From Saccoglossus kowalevskii (lineage: Eukaryota > Hemichordata > Enteropneusta > Harrimaniidae): a stretch of DNA of 45,539 bases. The stretch spans positions 106,279-151,817 of the forward strand of contig NW_003157232.1 of assembly GCF_000003605.2 (NCBI RefSeq). Direction: 5' to 3'. A program made the translations under genes and the position numbers. Shown here piece after piece: positions 1-18,589 of this stretch (positions are counted from its first letter, which is position 1; each line of letters opens with the position of its first letter). The notes below the pieces were generated by a model that was not told where the DNA came from, made no database searches, and saw only the letters and a list, made by a program, of their open reading frames with translations.

Positions 1-95
1 CAGGAATGGGTAAACTTTGTTTTAACAATGAGCTGTTATCACCCTAAAGTGTTAAATTTTTCAATGCTCAGTTAATCTTTCGAAAACTAATTTCT

Positions 96-130
<35 letters not shown>

Positions 131-690
131 CATTCCAATTGCCCATCAAAATCGATGCCAAAAGATCGTACTACAACATAGGTAAATCTCTTCCGTGTTG
201 CATTAGCCATAAGGTTACTATGTCATTAACATATTTCAATAAGATATACCAGATTCTGCAGGAAACTGACCCTGGGCCATTAACACTGCAGTTTGGGTTT
301 AAAAAGAAATAAAATGGGACCAAGAAATCACCCATTTTTCGCCTGTTTTGTGAGGTGTTTTCTTAATATTTTGGCTTTATTTTTCAGACATTTCAATCTT
401 TCCTGACGCCTAAAATAAATTTATCGTAGTCATTGATGCCTATTCAAGAGTATAATGTTTAATTGTGACTAGCGTGAAAGGGTAAGCTTCGTTTCGACAA
501 TGAGCTGTTATTACTGTAAACAATGTTTAAATTATTCTTCAAATGCTCAGTTTATCTTTTGAAAACAACAAATTTTTTGATTTAAAAAAAAGTTTTCCCA
601 TCAAGATCAAAGCCAAATGATCGTACTACAGCATTGGCAAATTTCTTCACAGTTGCGTTCAATAACATTAACATATTTGAATGTTGGCAT
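1..690. repeat. Diverged direct duplication (~472-bp offset)
   Basis: The stretch at about 8-235 recurs at about 480-690. Shared anchors in the same order include GGGTAA, CAATGAGCTGTTAT, ATGCTCAGTT, a CTTGATTT/TTTGATTT plus A-run, CCCATCAA, GATCGTACTACA and CATTAACATATTT. The copies are clearly diverged, so the duplication is old or they are two copies of a dispersed repeat. Confidence 0.7.
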
Positions 691-2214
691 CATCCTTCAT
701 TTTGATTGGTTAATTAGGTCAAGAACACCGTCCCAGGTCAACTCGTGCAAAGCATCGAGTATTTATAATATGCGACTGGAATCATTCACTTGCAATGAAA
801 CTAAGTTGAATTTCATAACAATTCAACGATTTTTTTTCTACATTATTATAACCACTGTTGAGTAATAATCAACAATTGTGAAACACAGCATGACCGGATC
901 GCGCTACCGTGATCATTTGTTACTAAGCAATGCAGTTGTGTTCGTTTTTATTTGAAACTTCCTTTAGAATATACTTTCTTTACCAATAAAAAAATAACTA
1001 TTTGGCGTACCAGATTCGTTAATGTGATTTTTTTTGGTGACACTGGATGACATTGTAATGTAATTTTAGGCAGTCTACTTTTTAATTCAGCAAGAAAAAA
1101 ATGGTGGCAGTGGTTTCTTTCGTCTCGGGTGGTCCAACTGCCTGCGTTGAAAGTCGATGTTGGAGGATTTTTCAATGAAAATATTAATTTTTCAAAATTT
1201 CAAGTCACCTATTTTAGAATCAAATTAATGGCTTCCACTTTTCACAACATCCAAATTGGAGATTTGACAGTAGTTTGGTTGCATTTGTCAATTATTTTTG
1301 CTGAAAGGCATCAAAATCAATGAAAATACTATTACCTCTTATGGTTTGCTTGCAGTTATTGATCAATCGGTGAAATATACAACAACTAAATTTATAGTTT
1401 TCAGTGAAAAGAAATTTTACGTTAATAAATTAGCTACCAGTCAATTATATATATTTTTAGAAATAGCAATCAAACAGGCAATCAATAAAGCTGTATTTAT
1501 ACCTGCCTCTTTAGAAAATAAAATATACTTGGTAACAACTATACCACTACTCCTGCATGGTTTTGAGGATAGTTCTAAACGTAGAACTATATTTATGCAA
1601 AGCCCATGTCAGTGTTCAATCATACCAAACTCAACGTTTTCTCTCTTTTGCTTTCACTCATAAAATTATACGAGGGCACAGATGTACAGATGAAACATGC
1701 ATACAACATATTACATCATTTCTGAGTTATTTTCCACACAATCTACTGGTATTTTGCCACCAAATACAAACGCCAATAATCATGCCAGAACATACAACTA
1801 CTTTACTATTATATGTAGTAATGTCATTAGATGACCGAGGTCAAATAGTAGGTCAGGTGATAACTCAGGAATGAGGAGTGAAGATATACACATTACCTTT
1901 ACACAGACTACTTACTAGAAACAGGAAAAAAAGAATGAGAGCAAAAACAACATATGCATATCAAGTGACATACTCTCTGCAAAGGTGCTTGATTCTAGGC
2001 AAACAACAGTCAGTCGGATGAACTGGCCTTCAAACTTTAACGTGGTGGTGTCGGAGAGGCTAGTCAAGGTAGGCGCCAACTGGCTTTCTGTCCTCATGGA
2101 CTGGAATGGTTCGGATCAGATCATATATCAAATGGCTCGGTATCGGAATCAGAATGGAACTCTCGGACTGAAGTCTATACAGTCTGGCTCAGTTGTTCAA
2201 GTTGGTGGGTGAGG
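1..2214. other. Non-coding stretch left of the SR gene exons
   Basis: No convincing coding exon is seen on either strand. A diverged direct duplication occupies about 1-690, and an A-run lies near 103-130. Several open frames of 60-120 codons occur, but they have no recognisable domains or splice context. This stretch is probably intron of the SR gene, because exon 3 ends with a donor and the next exon has not been found. Confidence 0.5.
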
Positions 2215-2301
2215 TCAGAGGTCAATATTCAGGGGTGACTTTTCTCTGGTCATGGTGGCGGTACAGGACTTCCAGTTTTCGGATATTCTCAGGTTGGCAT
2301 C
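2215..2301 (-). other. Candidate alternative terminal exon of the SR gene
   Basis: On the minus strand a CACAG acceptor at 2302-2306 precedes an open stretch that continues exon 3 in phase 0. It starts with Asp-Ala, so the junction would read RRDAE-DA, as SR proteins do, and ends in TGA at 2217-2215 after 28 codons. What follows does not resemble the normal RRM end, and the pyrimidine tract is poor. It could be a truncating or poison-type exon, or chance. Confidence is low. Confidence 0.25.
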
Positions 2302-2739
2302 CTGTGTTTTTGTCAAATTTGGCAAATAGTTAATCAAGAATTTTGGCTAAATCGTCACAGTAACTGCAACAAAATTAAATCAAAATTGAAGGAGAAAACA
2401 ATGTCCAAAATTTATCAAGGAAAACCAAATGTCCACACAGCAGAATATTTTATGTATTGTGGTTTTTAATACAATATATACTTGTGTTAGACGACTGAAT
2501 TATTGAATTGATTTGCATACAAATTTAGTAACCATAAACGTAGGTTTAAACACAGATTAGAAATGGCATAATTAAAATTGGGGGATAAGTTTGCAATTTG
2601 AATCATTTGATAAACTAGCATTTTGAAAATATCAACTATTCTACACAAATAATACTAATATTAAGTTGCCAAGCTTGAGAGTCAAACAAGCCAAAGAACT
2701 TTAATGCTGAGAATACAACAAGATGCAGGCACCACTTAC

Positions 2740-5700
2740 CTCAGCATCCCTGCGATCTTCATAGTCAACAAATGCATAAGCTAAAGCAATGAAAAATAAA
2801 AAATTTATATAAAAACAAGCAATTTTACAATAGATTTTATGAATACATGGTTTATTCTTGTATTCACTACCATGCATTTTAGACATCACATAATGTTGAC
2901 AGACTGATGTGAATAGTAATGATGGCAAATAAATTTGTGATACAGAATATCAGCAGAGCACTGGAAACATTGGTAAATATTGTTTCTAAGAAGTGGAAGG
3001 CAAAATATTCAGTTCAAAATGAGTTACACAAGATACTTGTGGAATGCGCTGATAAGATTCAGAACTAATTGCGAATGTGATACCCATGTAAACATGGCAT
3101 GCAAAGCATTCAACCACAAGATACCTCAGCTTGAGGGTTCATTTGTGTCATTGAGTATCGAATCTACTAAGCATGAGGTAGAAAAAAAACATTGACTACA
3201 CACTATTCAAATTAAGCCAATGAGCTAATTTCATTTTAACAATGCAACAACACTAATATCAGAAGTGAACAGTACTAACATATGTATACATCTGCACCAT
3301 ATGAGAAAACCTAAAACATGCCATTTATTGATGTAACATATTTGGAATGAACACTATAGATTTTTTTTTCATTACTATAAACAAGTACAAGAAACTGCAT
3401 GTAGTAAGAAATATATACAAATTAATCTAGCAAACAAATTGTTACTTGGCAGAATATTTTGAAATTTGAGTGCAAATTGAGCAGAAGCAGTCAAATCTAA
3501 AATGGCGTTTTCAATGACCTGTACAAAATGCCATCCTGTTGACGAGACGAACAGTTTTATACACAGTAAATCATGCAATTTTTTTTCTTTTTTTTGGGGG
3601 GGGGGGGGCTTGCTTTATACTTTACATTTCAGCTGTAACTAGAAGATCACTATGTATAAATCACTACTCACCCATTCCAGTGCCTGCAAGTTTCAACCAG
3701 TTCATGTAAAATAGAAAAAAAATTGAAATGAATAGTCTGCCGATTCCTACATGTATGAATCAGTCTGACTCTTTCACATCCTGCCATTTAGAATGCATTG
3801 CAGGTTTTTTTCTAAAAAACACTGAGTGAGCACTGAAGTTCAGCGGCGCAACCAAGTGGAGAGATGAGGTTCTCCCTACCAGGGTGTGGGACAGGTCACA
3901 GTTGAAGACTGGCCACATGTGATCCCTGGTTAATTAGATCTTCTCCCCAGGGTAAGGGGGCGTATGGCACAGCATGAGGGTGCTGCTCCCTGTTACCTTG
4001 TTTAAAAAAATCCCTGAATTGTACACTGCACCTCAATACAATTTAAATGTTCTACCTGAGAAGTTACCGTAATAATTCATCTAGGCAACCAACCAAACAG
4101 CATATTTGAAAAATACAATGCAAAATATAGTAGGTAATAGTAGTCCTTGGTAATATATTGGTAGAATTTACTACAATTTTCCATACACAAACATATATTT
4201 ATCAGTCCTAGTAGCTTTCTATTTTGTAACTGAAAATGCAAGGTCTATAAAATTACCACTAAGGCCAAGGAAAAAATATCTGTTTCTCGTTTCCGCGCGC
4301 ATCATTTTTAACTACATGTATGCGCCTCGAACGTTTTTTCCTAAAGCTTTCCAAAATGTGCTTGTACCCACACTCTTGTCTCAAATTTGTCCCATTTTAG
4401 CTCAGTATTAAAAAAAAATCGCCTTGCCGCCTCATTTTAAAATTTCCCTGAAACGAGAAACAAATTTTTTACCCCCTGGCCTAAGCCATTCCAAGTTAAA
4501 CTAATCTCGCTGACAGTGCTAGTAAATAGTATTTACTAGTACTAAGTAGTAACGGGGGTAGTCATTTTTGAAAACTAAATCATCCTGTATACATCTTCAA
4601 GTATACACAATAAAAATTATATGCAAATTAATATGCAGCTGGTCTACATTATCATTAGAATCCTACCAGCAGTATCCATGTACAGTACATGTACAAAATC
4701 TAAAATGTTGATGCACTAGATGTGATTTTGTTTATACAGCCAATAAAATAACCAAAAAATGCTCATGGTCTAAAACATTGTGTGCAGAAAACAAGAATTG
4801 CTTACGACTGCTGAATACTTTTCAGTCTTCTCACAAAATAAAAACACAATTAGATGAAATTTGTCTTATTGTGACCAATTGATTATTTATATAAAATAGC
4901 ATGATAATGAAGTAGGAAGTTTTGAGCTGGTAGTACCATGAACCTACTAACCCAAACCTTATTAATTTAGTAAATAAACAATACATATCAGTGTAGTTAC
5001 AGACAGTGGTCTAAAGTTCAATCCTGTGTCATAAATGTTTAAGCATTAAACAGCCGGCTGGCACATATACAATTATATATTAGTGTAAAACATTTTAATT
5101 TCACAACAAGAAAATTCTCTTGAATTTCGAGACAGGAAAAACCATAAAATATTGTAGCAATGAAGATTTCACTAGTTCTATGCATGCTTGTGCACTTCAG
5201 GTTTTGGGCGTTGTAACACCAAATTACGAAATTACATGCAACATGCTTGTGATTAATTGACATCAGGCAGGCATGTGGAATGGCTATGATTAAATTAGAA
5301 TTGTTCAATTGCAACCATTACAAAATTATTAAAATCAATTTACAGTTATGGAGAGATTCAACACGTGTCGTCCCAAACCCACTCTATTTAAATGCCATCC
5401 TTCCTAAAATAATTGAATATTCTATCTAGCACTACCAGCAACAAAATGCATATAAGAAAACCATAGTCTATAAAATGGTATCTGATAATTACAAATGCAA
5501 TGATTTACATCGCAATGATTTACATCTCAATTCTTACACCCTATTTACCTAATGTCGTAAAATCGTAGCACATGTAGCAGTCAATTCATAAAATTATTAA
5601 CAACTGACCCAACATAATACAATATTTGTGGTCACTTAATTCCGAAAATGAGAAGCGTTTCGTTATCTAGCTGGTAACTGTGAGTCGAGTGTGGTAAACT

Positions 5701-6249
5701 GTAGCTACATAAATTCACGGGACGGCGCGAAATTGATAAAATAGACTCCAGGGTGGAATTAAATCATGCATGACATACGCCTGAACTGCCATGCACGGTA
5801 TGCATTTTACGAGGGGGAAGTTAGTTTTTTGGAACCATTCTGCTCATGCAATGATATAAAAGAGCAACATTCGACGAGTTTTCAAAAATAGAAGTTGGTG
5901 AGCTGCGTTCAGAAAAGTAAACCTTTAGTTTGCACATTATTTAGAACACTTAACTCTAATGCAGTTCGGCGATTTACACATTTCATACTCTACTAATTTA
6001 TCGAACAAGAACGAGGAAATCGGAGAAAAAACAACATGGCCGCGGATATACGGTCGAAATCGAAACACGAATAAGGAAAAGCCTCCAACACTTGATCGAC
6101 ACTTAAACCGGTTGAGCATATTACGTACCATATTTGACATCGCATCTTGACAAACGACCATAAGCTGTGAAAATATCTTCTAAGTCACGTTGGCGGGTTT
6201 GTTTACTAAGTCTTCCGATAAAAAGCTGAGCTCCTTCACCACGAGACAT
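2740..6249 (-). CDS. SR-family splicing factor, N-terminal half of RRM (partial)
   Basis: Seen: three minus-strand exons join in one frame. Exon 1 is 6249-6129 (ATG at 6249-6247, donor GTACGT), exon 2 is 3683-3672 (12 nt, CTTGCAG acceptor, GTGAGT donor) and exon 3 is 2780-2740 (GCTTTAG acceptor, GTAAGT donor). Together they encode 58 residues. These hold an RNP2-like LFIGRL at about residues 9-14, the DLEDIF helix, CDVKYG, and an RNP1-like MAYAFVDY followed by EDRRDAE. Family knowledge: this is the N-terminal RRM pattern of SR splicing factors (SRSF1/4/5/6 type), nuclear proteins that bind exonic enhancers and recruit U1/U2 components. Inference: the rest of the RRM and the RS domain probably lie left of position 1, because no convincing continuation is visible. 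The paralogue is not resolvable, so I give no symbol. The 12-nt exon is in frame and could be skipped without a frameshift. Confidence 0.9.
2781..3671. other. Intron 2 of the SR gene
   Basis: Intron between the 12-nt exon and exon 3. It contains a T-run and a G-run (about 3577-3608). I see no further exon with both splice signals in frame. SR genes commonly carry poison exons in introns like this, but I cannot point to one here. Confidence 0.6.
3672..3683 (-). other. 12-nt microexon of the SR protein gene
   Basis: Minus-strand exon GCACTGGAATGG lies between CTTGCAG and GTGAGT. Exon 1 ends one base into a codon (TAT G) and exon 3 begins with CT, so inclusion gives Y-G-T-G-M-A-Y-A and skipping gives Y-A-Y-A, both in frame. 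It sits between the CDVKY strand and the RNP1 strand of the RRM. The frame and both splice signals are seen directly; use of the exon in mRNA is inferred. Confidence 0.85.
3684..6128. other. Intron 1 of the SR gene
   Basis: A 2.4-kb intron after exon 1. Mostly AT-rich. It holds one GC-richer block at about 3840-4000 that stands out from its surroundings (separate entry). No coding exon recognised. Confidence 0.6.
3840..4000. other. GC-rich block of unknown nature
   Basis: About 160 bp of clearly higher GC than the surrounding intron, with phrases such as CCCTACCAGGGTGTGGGAC and CCCCAGGGTAAGGGGGCG. It has no open frame of note, no clear A-box/B-box pair and no match that I recognise to U1, U2 or other common small RNAs. 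It may be a decayed SINE or other insertion. Confidence 0.3.
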
Positions 6250-6310
6250 GTTGTACAGCACGCAGCGTTAGTGAACGGAGTCACAGTCGCGGTATAAAAT
6301 TGAAGTGTTG
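6250..6310 (-). promoter_or_regulatory. Probable 5' leader / promoter-proximal region of the SR gene
   Basis: Immediately upstream of the minus-strand ATG lies a CpG-containing stretch (ACGCAGCG, GTCGCGG) in otherwise CpG-poor DNA. The start-codon context on the minus strand is ACAACATGT. No canonical TATA box is seen on the minus strand. The transcription start is not determined. Confidence 0.4.
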
Positions 6311-9130
6311 AGATCAGTAATTAACATTTTTACCAGTAGATTATTCGTTCAAAAGAAAATATATAAGTCTGATAAATCAAGTCAAATTTCAACTCAAAAT
6401 CAAATAAAATCCATAATTGCACTCGTATACTATAAATAAGGTTTAAAATTTACATAATTGTGTGAAATATGTGAACGGTTTTATTTGAATTTGCGTCTAT
6501 AAACTATAAAATGTTTGTACCATTGGAATAATATATTAGGTGCGATGGGGGTGTCAGCTAAAAGTAGGTCGAGTGAGTAAAACAACACATGAAGTCATTT
6601 CAGTGTCAATTCCCAACAACAATACTGGTACTTGTTCAGGTTTCAATACACGACCAACTATTTTGTTTATTCGGTGAGGTAAAATTTTAATGGCAAGATT
6701 ACCAACACATGGAGAATTTGACTATTACTTGTTCTGATAAATGTTAGAAAACACATTTTCAAATAAAATAAGACCAATTACAGTTACAAAAAATATCAAA
6801 TAGGTTGATAATTGTGTCAAGGATAAGCGTTACTCCGTTATCTATAAAATGTTATTCGCGAAAGTCGGATCCACATCTCTATCAAAAATTAATAAATTGG
6901 TTGGTTCCTGTGTCCAAGGAATACCTGTCCGGAAGACTGTATGTCCCACAGAACCCATTCACAGGCAATTTGAAAATATAACCTCCTTGGTGGAAGTAAT
7001 ACAAATTGTGAAAAATACTTTAACCAACATGTTTTTAAAAATGTATAATGTATAATAATGAAATTTGGCCAAACCGTTGCCATAGTAACGAAATATTGGA
7101 TTGGTCAAACTCAAGTCATCATGTATTATAACTAATAACTATGACCTATTTCTGCCTATAGTGCATGCTAGCTTCAGTGCTCCGGTATTCAGGAATTTTT
7201 TGCCAAGACAATTATATCATTTTAATATGGTGCCCATAGACTGGCAAACTGTTTCCAATTTATTTCCACTCTCACTGTAGAGTTTTACGTAACGATTGAA
7301 AATTAAAAAATCATTTCGGTAAACTGCTTCAAACGAGGTTTTCAACAGTTGTTAACCCAAATTGTTACTTTCTCCAGAAAACATGTCTGAACAGCTCGAA
7401 CTTGAAGAGTATGCTAAGTAGTTAGTTTTCAACCCCAATCGCACGAGAAAAACTTTGAAATGAATTATTAGCCGCATCATATAAATCATATTGATAATGA
7501 ACAATGTAATAAAAATTCATTTTATCTTCCACTTGGCGGCCATAATCTACATCAAGTTGATTTTCTCTCACCACGGTATCCACCATTTTCAATGCAAGGG
7601 GAAGAATAGCAAACCCGAACTGCACTAGAAGTGAGTGTGCCTGTACTTCTATCTTAATACTCTGCTTTACCGAAATCTGTAATTTTGGGTTGTTACAATG
7701 ATTTTTGGGCCATTGTACACTATTACCGGTATTATTAACCCGGGATTACTGCTGCTGAAGGTAGTGCATATACCTTCATTAGCATATATATCTCATGACT
7801 AAAAAATCAAATTCATTCATCTCAAAATTTCAATTATATACACAGTGATACATTGAATTATCCCACAGAAATATTCATTTACATAATCAAATCGCAGCCT
7901 ACTCATTATCCCCCCAATAGTTATTTTACGTTTAAAAAAAAAATGTGTTTTTTGACTTTTTAAAACCCAGATTTTTGAAATAATTTAGGACAACAATAAG
8001 TACCCCCCCCCATTAACAATATATGATTTTTTAATCTATGTTACCAGGCTGCAATTTGAGATGACATAGTATCTACTAGTATGCCATAGGAACCTGTGGT
8101 AAAAGCGTTATAATACTGTCAGAATGATGGCTACTATCCACTAATTTTAAAATCATGATACAACCATAATTTTCTCGAAAATTAAGCTAGCAACCAAATT
8201 TGTTTAAAGTAATATCCTTATAATGCCCGGAAGTACAGTTTATTGAAAATAACTAAATTTTGGGTATTTGTATTCATGCGTAGTCTTTAACATTACTTAG
8301 GTGTTTTGATCAGAAAGATAGTGGTACGTACAAGCTTGTACTTCACTTGAACAGTGCCATCGGCGCTGATTCTGATTTGAATGTGACGTACAATCACGGA
8401 GTTGAAAGGGATCAATCACTTTTCTGTTTTAGCTCCATCATACTGCGTACCGTTGGACAGATATAATGAACAAGTTCAAACGATTTTCTAATCAAATTTT
8501 ATGGTCGAAATCAGAATCATAAATGGATAAATGGGCATTGGGTGTTTTATTTTAATATTTCTGACAAAAGAAAAATCTGAAATGGAATATAAACATAACA
8601 TTAGACTGGCCCAGCCGTGGAATTTTTAAAAAATTTGATTGCTGGAAATTTCGCGTCAAAGCGAGAGGTTCTACAAACTTGTTCTACGGAATTATTGTAT
8701 AAAAACAATACATTTGCCACGACAAGTCCAGCCTAACGTACTTATATAGGGACTGTGATATTTATAGGACGCAGACACAGACATAAGTTTTTTTTATCTT
8801 ATCTATTTATTATACAGATGAACTGAGATATCTGTATTTTTTGTTGTGTATATTTGCTGACATATCTTTTTAACGATGTGATGTGTTTATATTTCAGGAA
8901 CGTTTTGGTGACTTAGCTACCCAGTAATTTCATTGATATTAAGATGTAGTTAACTTAAATGAAGGTATAGTCTCACAGTGAGATTCGTGGCACTTTAGCT
9001 AGGTTGGGATTATCGTACTTTCAAACTGTTTCTACAGCACTGGTAAATTGCATGTAGTCAGCCCCTCCAGTGGAACCCACCTATGCGAAATGCGATTGTC
9101 CAAACGGCAACCTTTTCAACTTTGACACTA
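6311..9130. other. Intergenic region between the divergent SR gene and ARL1
   Basis: About 2.8 kb between two divergently transcribed genes. I see only short open frames: 6849-7055 plus, which may be chance, and 7422-7625 minus, listed separately. A C-run is at about 8003-8010. No RNA gene or repeat structure recognised. Confidence 0.5.
7422..7625 (-). CDS. Weak small ORF, 67 codons, unrecognised
   Basis: Minus-strand frame opening MQFGFAILPLALKMVDTVVR and ending FSRAIGVEN. It mixes a short hydrophobic start with an acidic/aromatic middle (DKMNFYYIVHYQYDLYD). A possible splice acceptor (CTTCTAG) lies just before the ATG, and an AATAAA on the minus strand lies about 160 bp downstream (around 7260), so it could be a terminal exon. 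I recognise no family, and chance remains quite possible. Confidence 0.2.
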   Translation of the reverse strand: MQFGFAILPLALKMVDTVVRENQLDVDYGRQVEDKMNFYYIVHYQYDLYDAANNSFQSFSRAIGVEN

Positions 9131-9133
9131 TGC

Positions 9134-9217
9134 GACGTCACTAAATACTGCGCATGCGTTGAGCCCCGGATCTCATCTCAAAAGTGACACGCTGGAGTTT
9201 CTGTTGAATAGAAAAAA
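9134..9217 (+). promoter_or_regulatory. ARL1: ARL1 promoter-proximal region with CRE- and NRF1-like sites
   Basis: A GACGTCA core (9134-9140, CRE-like) and TGCGCATGCG (9149-9158, NRF1-type palindrome) lie 60-85 bp upstream of the ARL1 start codon. Both are typical of CpG-type housekeeping promoters, and CpGs are locally enriched. No TATA box is evident. The transcription start is inferred to lie between these sites and the ATG at 9218. Confidence 0.6.
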
Positions 9218-16275
<7,058 letters not shown>

Positions 16276-17515
16276 CGAAAAGAAAAAAATACAGTCTTTG
16301 TAAAATATCTTTTTTTTAGTTTTTTTAAGGTTCATCTTATGCTCCAGTATTTTCCTAATTCTATTCAAATTCTTAGACCAAAACTTCCTGGGAAATGCTT
16401 TAATTTAGTATACGATAATGTCAACATACACATATTTACTGCAACCATTGTTTGTGTAGACAAGTCTGATTTATAGATGAAGCTTGTAAATTATTGCACG
16501 AGTTGACACTACTAATAATGACACATGTATACAATATGTATATTTGTTGAGTCTGGATTCACTATGTAATACAACACAAAAACAATTTAATTTAAAGTGT
16601 ACCTGGTATTTTATAGGATCTTTTTACAGAATTGAGAAAATAGGTTTCATTCGTAGTATACATGCAGTGTATGGATACCTCAGAAGAATGTGCGATGTCA
16701 TACCCCCTTATTAAATTTGGACTTTACTAGTTTGCATGAGATGTATATTGATGATTTTTGGCATGACTGTACCAACATTTCTATTTAAGCATTTTTCGAA
16801 TTCATATTTAACCTGACACTTTTACTGGAGTGATGCATCTCAGTATTTTAATATTTTTTTTTTTTTGATTATGTAATTCGATGCCTTTTAGATTGCCATG
16901 TAATATGTGTTTGTGTTGTGAAGAACTAGTAGGTGTGAATAGTTTTGTTTTGTAAATTCTTTGTTTCACTGCCTTTGCCAATAATATAATATTACCCACA
17001 CCACATCGAGAGTAAATTTATTTTATGAATGCCTGCTTTGTTTAGGAGGACCTACTTTCATTAGAGTTGCTGACCCTCTGCTTAAAAAATAACAGTTGAA
17101 ATTTTCCATAAATATCTTGATTGTATTTTGATATACTTCACTGGTTTACAATAAGCATAAGGTCTGTTTGAAAAATGACTGCAAATGCTGCTGTTTTTTG
17201 GCCAAAAACAAAAGTATTCTCAATGAGTGGACTGTGAGTGTGCTGTACATCTCTCAGATTGCAAGAAATTTGGTTCCTTGATAGTGTTTCTGTGTATATA
17301 TATATATATATATAGACGATCCATTCATGCTACTGAGCATCTTTTGATGGTTTGAACTTCTTTCATGATCTTTTATCCCATATTTAACTTCAATTCTATT
17401 GCATGTTTTATTAATTGAGTTAGTGAACATTGTCAGAAGACTTGTACACAAGACTTGTTAGTGTCTACTCGTATGTCATACAATTTCCAAACAAAATAAA
17501 CATTTCCACTTGTAT
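16276..17515 (+). other. ARL1: ARL1 3' untranslated region
   Basis: From the TAA at 16273-16275 to a probable cleavage site shortly after the AATAAA at 17495-17500 (ACAAAATAAACATT). A further AATAAA is at 17584-17589. A (TA)n run lies at about 17294-17313. The UTR end is inferred from the signal only. Confidence 0.5.
17495..17500 (+). terminator. Polyadenylation signal candidate for ARL1
   Basis: AATAAA followed by a U-rich stretch (TTTCCACTTGTATTTTGG). It is a good hexamer about 1.2 kb after the stop codon. A second AATAAA at 17584 is an alternative. Confidence 0.5.
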
Positions 17516-17960
17516 TTTGGAGCGCTTATTTTACAATGTACAGGATATTATAATTATGGTGAACCTAAGTAATGATGGGTGAGAATAAATTGTTACCAAA
17601 TAAAAATAATAATAATTATAATAATGAGTTGTGCTTTGTCAATTGAGAATTGCTGCTGAAACAAAGATAGAACAAGATCTATCTGGGGTAAGCACATTAA
17701 TGGAGTGTGTGTAACACAAGATTCAAAACTAGAGCTACTTGGCTTGCAAGCCATGAATCTGTTGACTTTAACTGTGGCAAATTGTACCATCTCTGACATT
17801 AGTTGTATTTTGTAGTCACAATTATTCTATAATATTGTAGTCGCAGCTGTATCATTGAATAAACAGTTGCTTACATGACACAGATCATATAGTTACAGTC
17901 ACATGCCTGAAATCTGAATAGACCATAATTGTATATCATTTTGTAATAGTGGATACTATG

Positions 17961-18095
17961 AGGTTATTACAGGAATACCGCAAAGTATGCACGAAGACAG
18001 TACAGCTGGAGTATCGATCGACGCACAGCAGAGGGTGATACGCACTGTACTGTCTGAGTGCATACTTTGAGGTACAGGTATTCTCGTAATAACCT
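17961..18095. mobile_element. Palindromic (foldback) element, ~135 bp
   Basis: The left arm 17961-18005 (AGGTTATTACAGGAATACC ... AAGTATGCAC ... GACAGTACAG) is matched by the reverse complement of 18045-18095, with a few mismatches and a small indel. The loop is about 40 bp and CpG-rich (ATCGATCGACGC). The arm and loop sizes suit a MITE or a foldback relic. No clear target duplication. Confidence 0.75.
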
Positions 18096-18589
18096 TATTG
18101 TTATACATCTTTTCCTTACAAGGATACATCATGGAAATGCCGAAATCTAAAAAGTTTAGAATAGAATCAGCGAACTTCCTTGTGTGGAGTCCGGTCAAAC
18201 CCTAGTGGCAGCCATGTTTGTTTTTATTATTAGAGGACATTTGCGCGTGTAATCATTCCGTATTTAAAATTCGCATTTCCTAATATGGTAGATTGAAAAT
18301 ACCTCGTAAAATGCCGGCATGCTGTAACTTATGGCGTATGGTAACAAATGTATAATAATATATATCGGTACTTATAATTGATTACCTAGATTTGAATAGA
18401 CTGTATTGTTGCATACCGTATATGAATTGTGAGTACCGGGGGTATAACTTTCCATAATATTTCAGACATTTTAATAGAGCTGTATATTTTGATTGATCAT
18501 ATCCTTGAAATTTTAAATGTCTTGCCTAAAAATTGAAAACCATACAGTTATTACCCAGGATATCAAATGAACATTTGTCTTGTTAATTA

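Noticed and set aside
1985-2212. Plus-strand ORF beginning MLDSRQTTVSRMNWPSNF
   Set aside because: No recognisable domain, no upstream acceptor or ATG context of note, and it lies antisense to the probable SR-gene intron.
3840-4000. Possible U1-like snRNA or SINE on either strand
   Set aside because: Short resemblance to CTTACC..GGGGAGA of U1 does not extend, and A-box and B-box-like words are too close together for a Pol III promoter.
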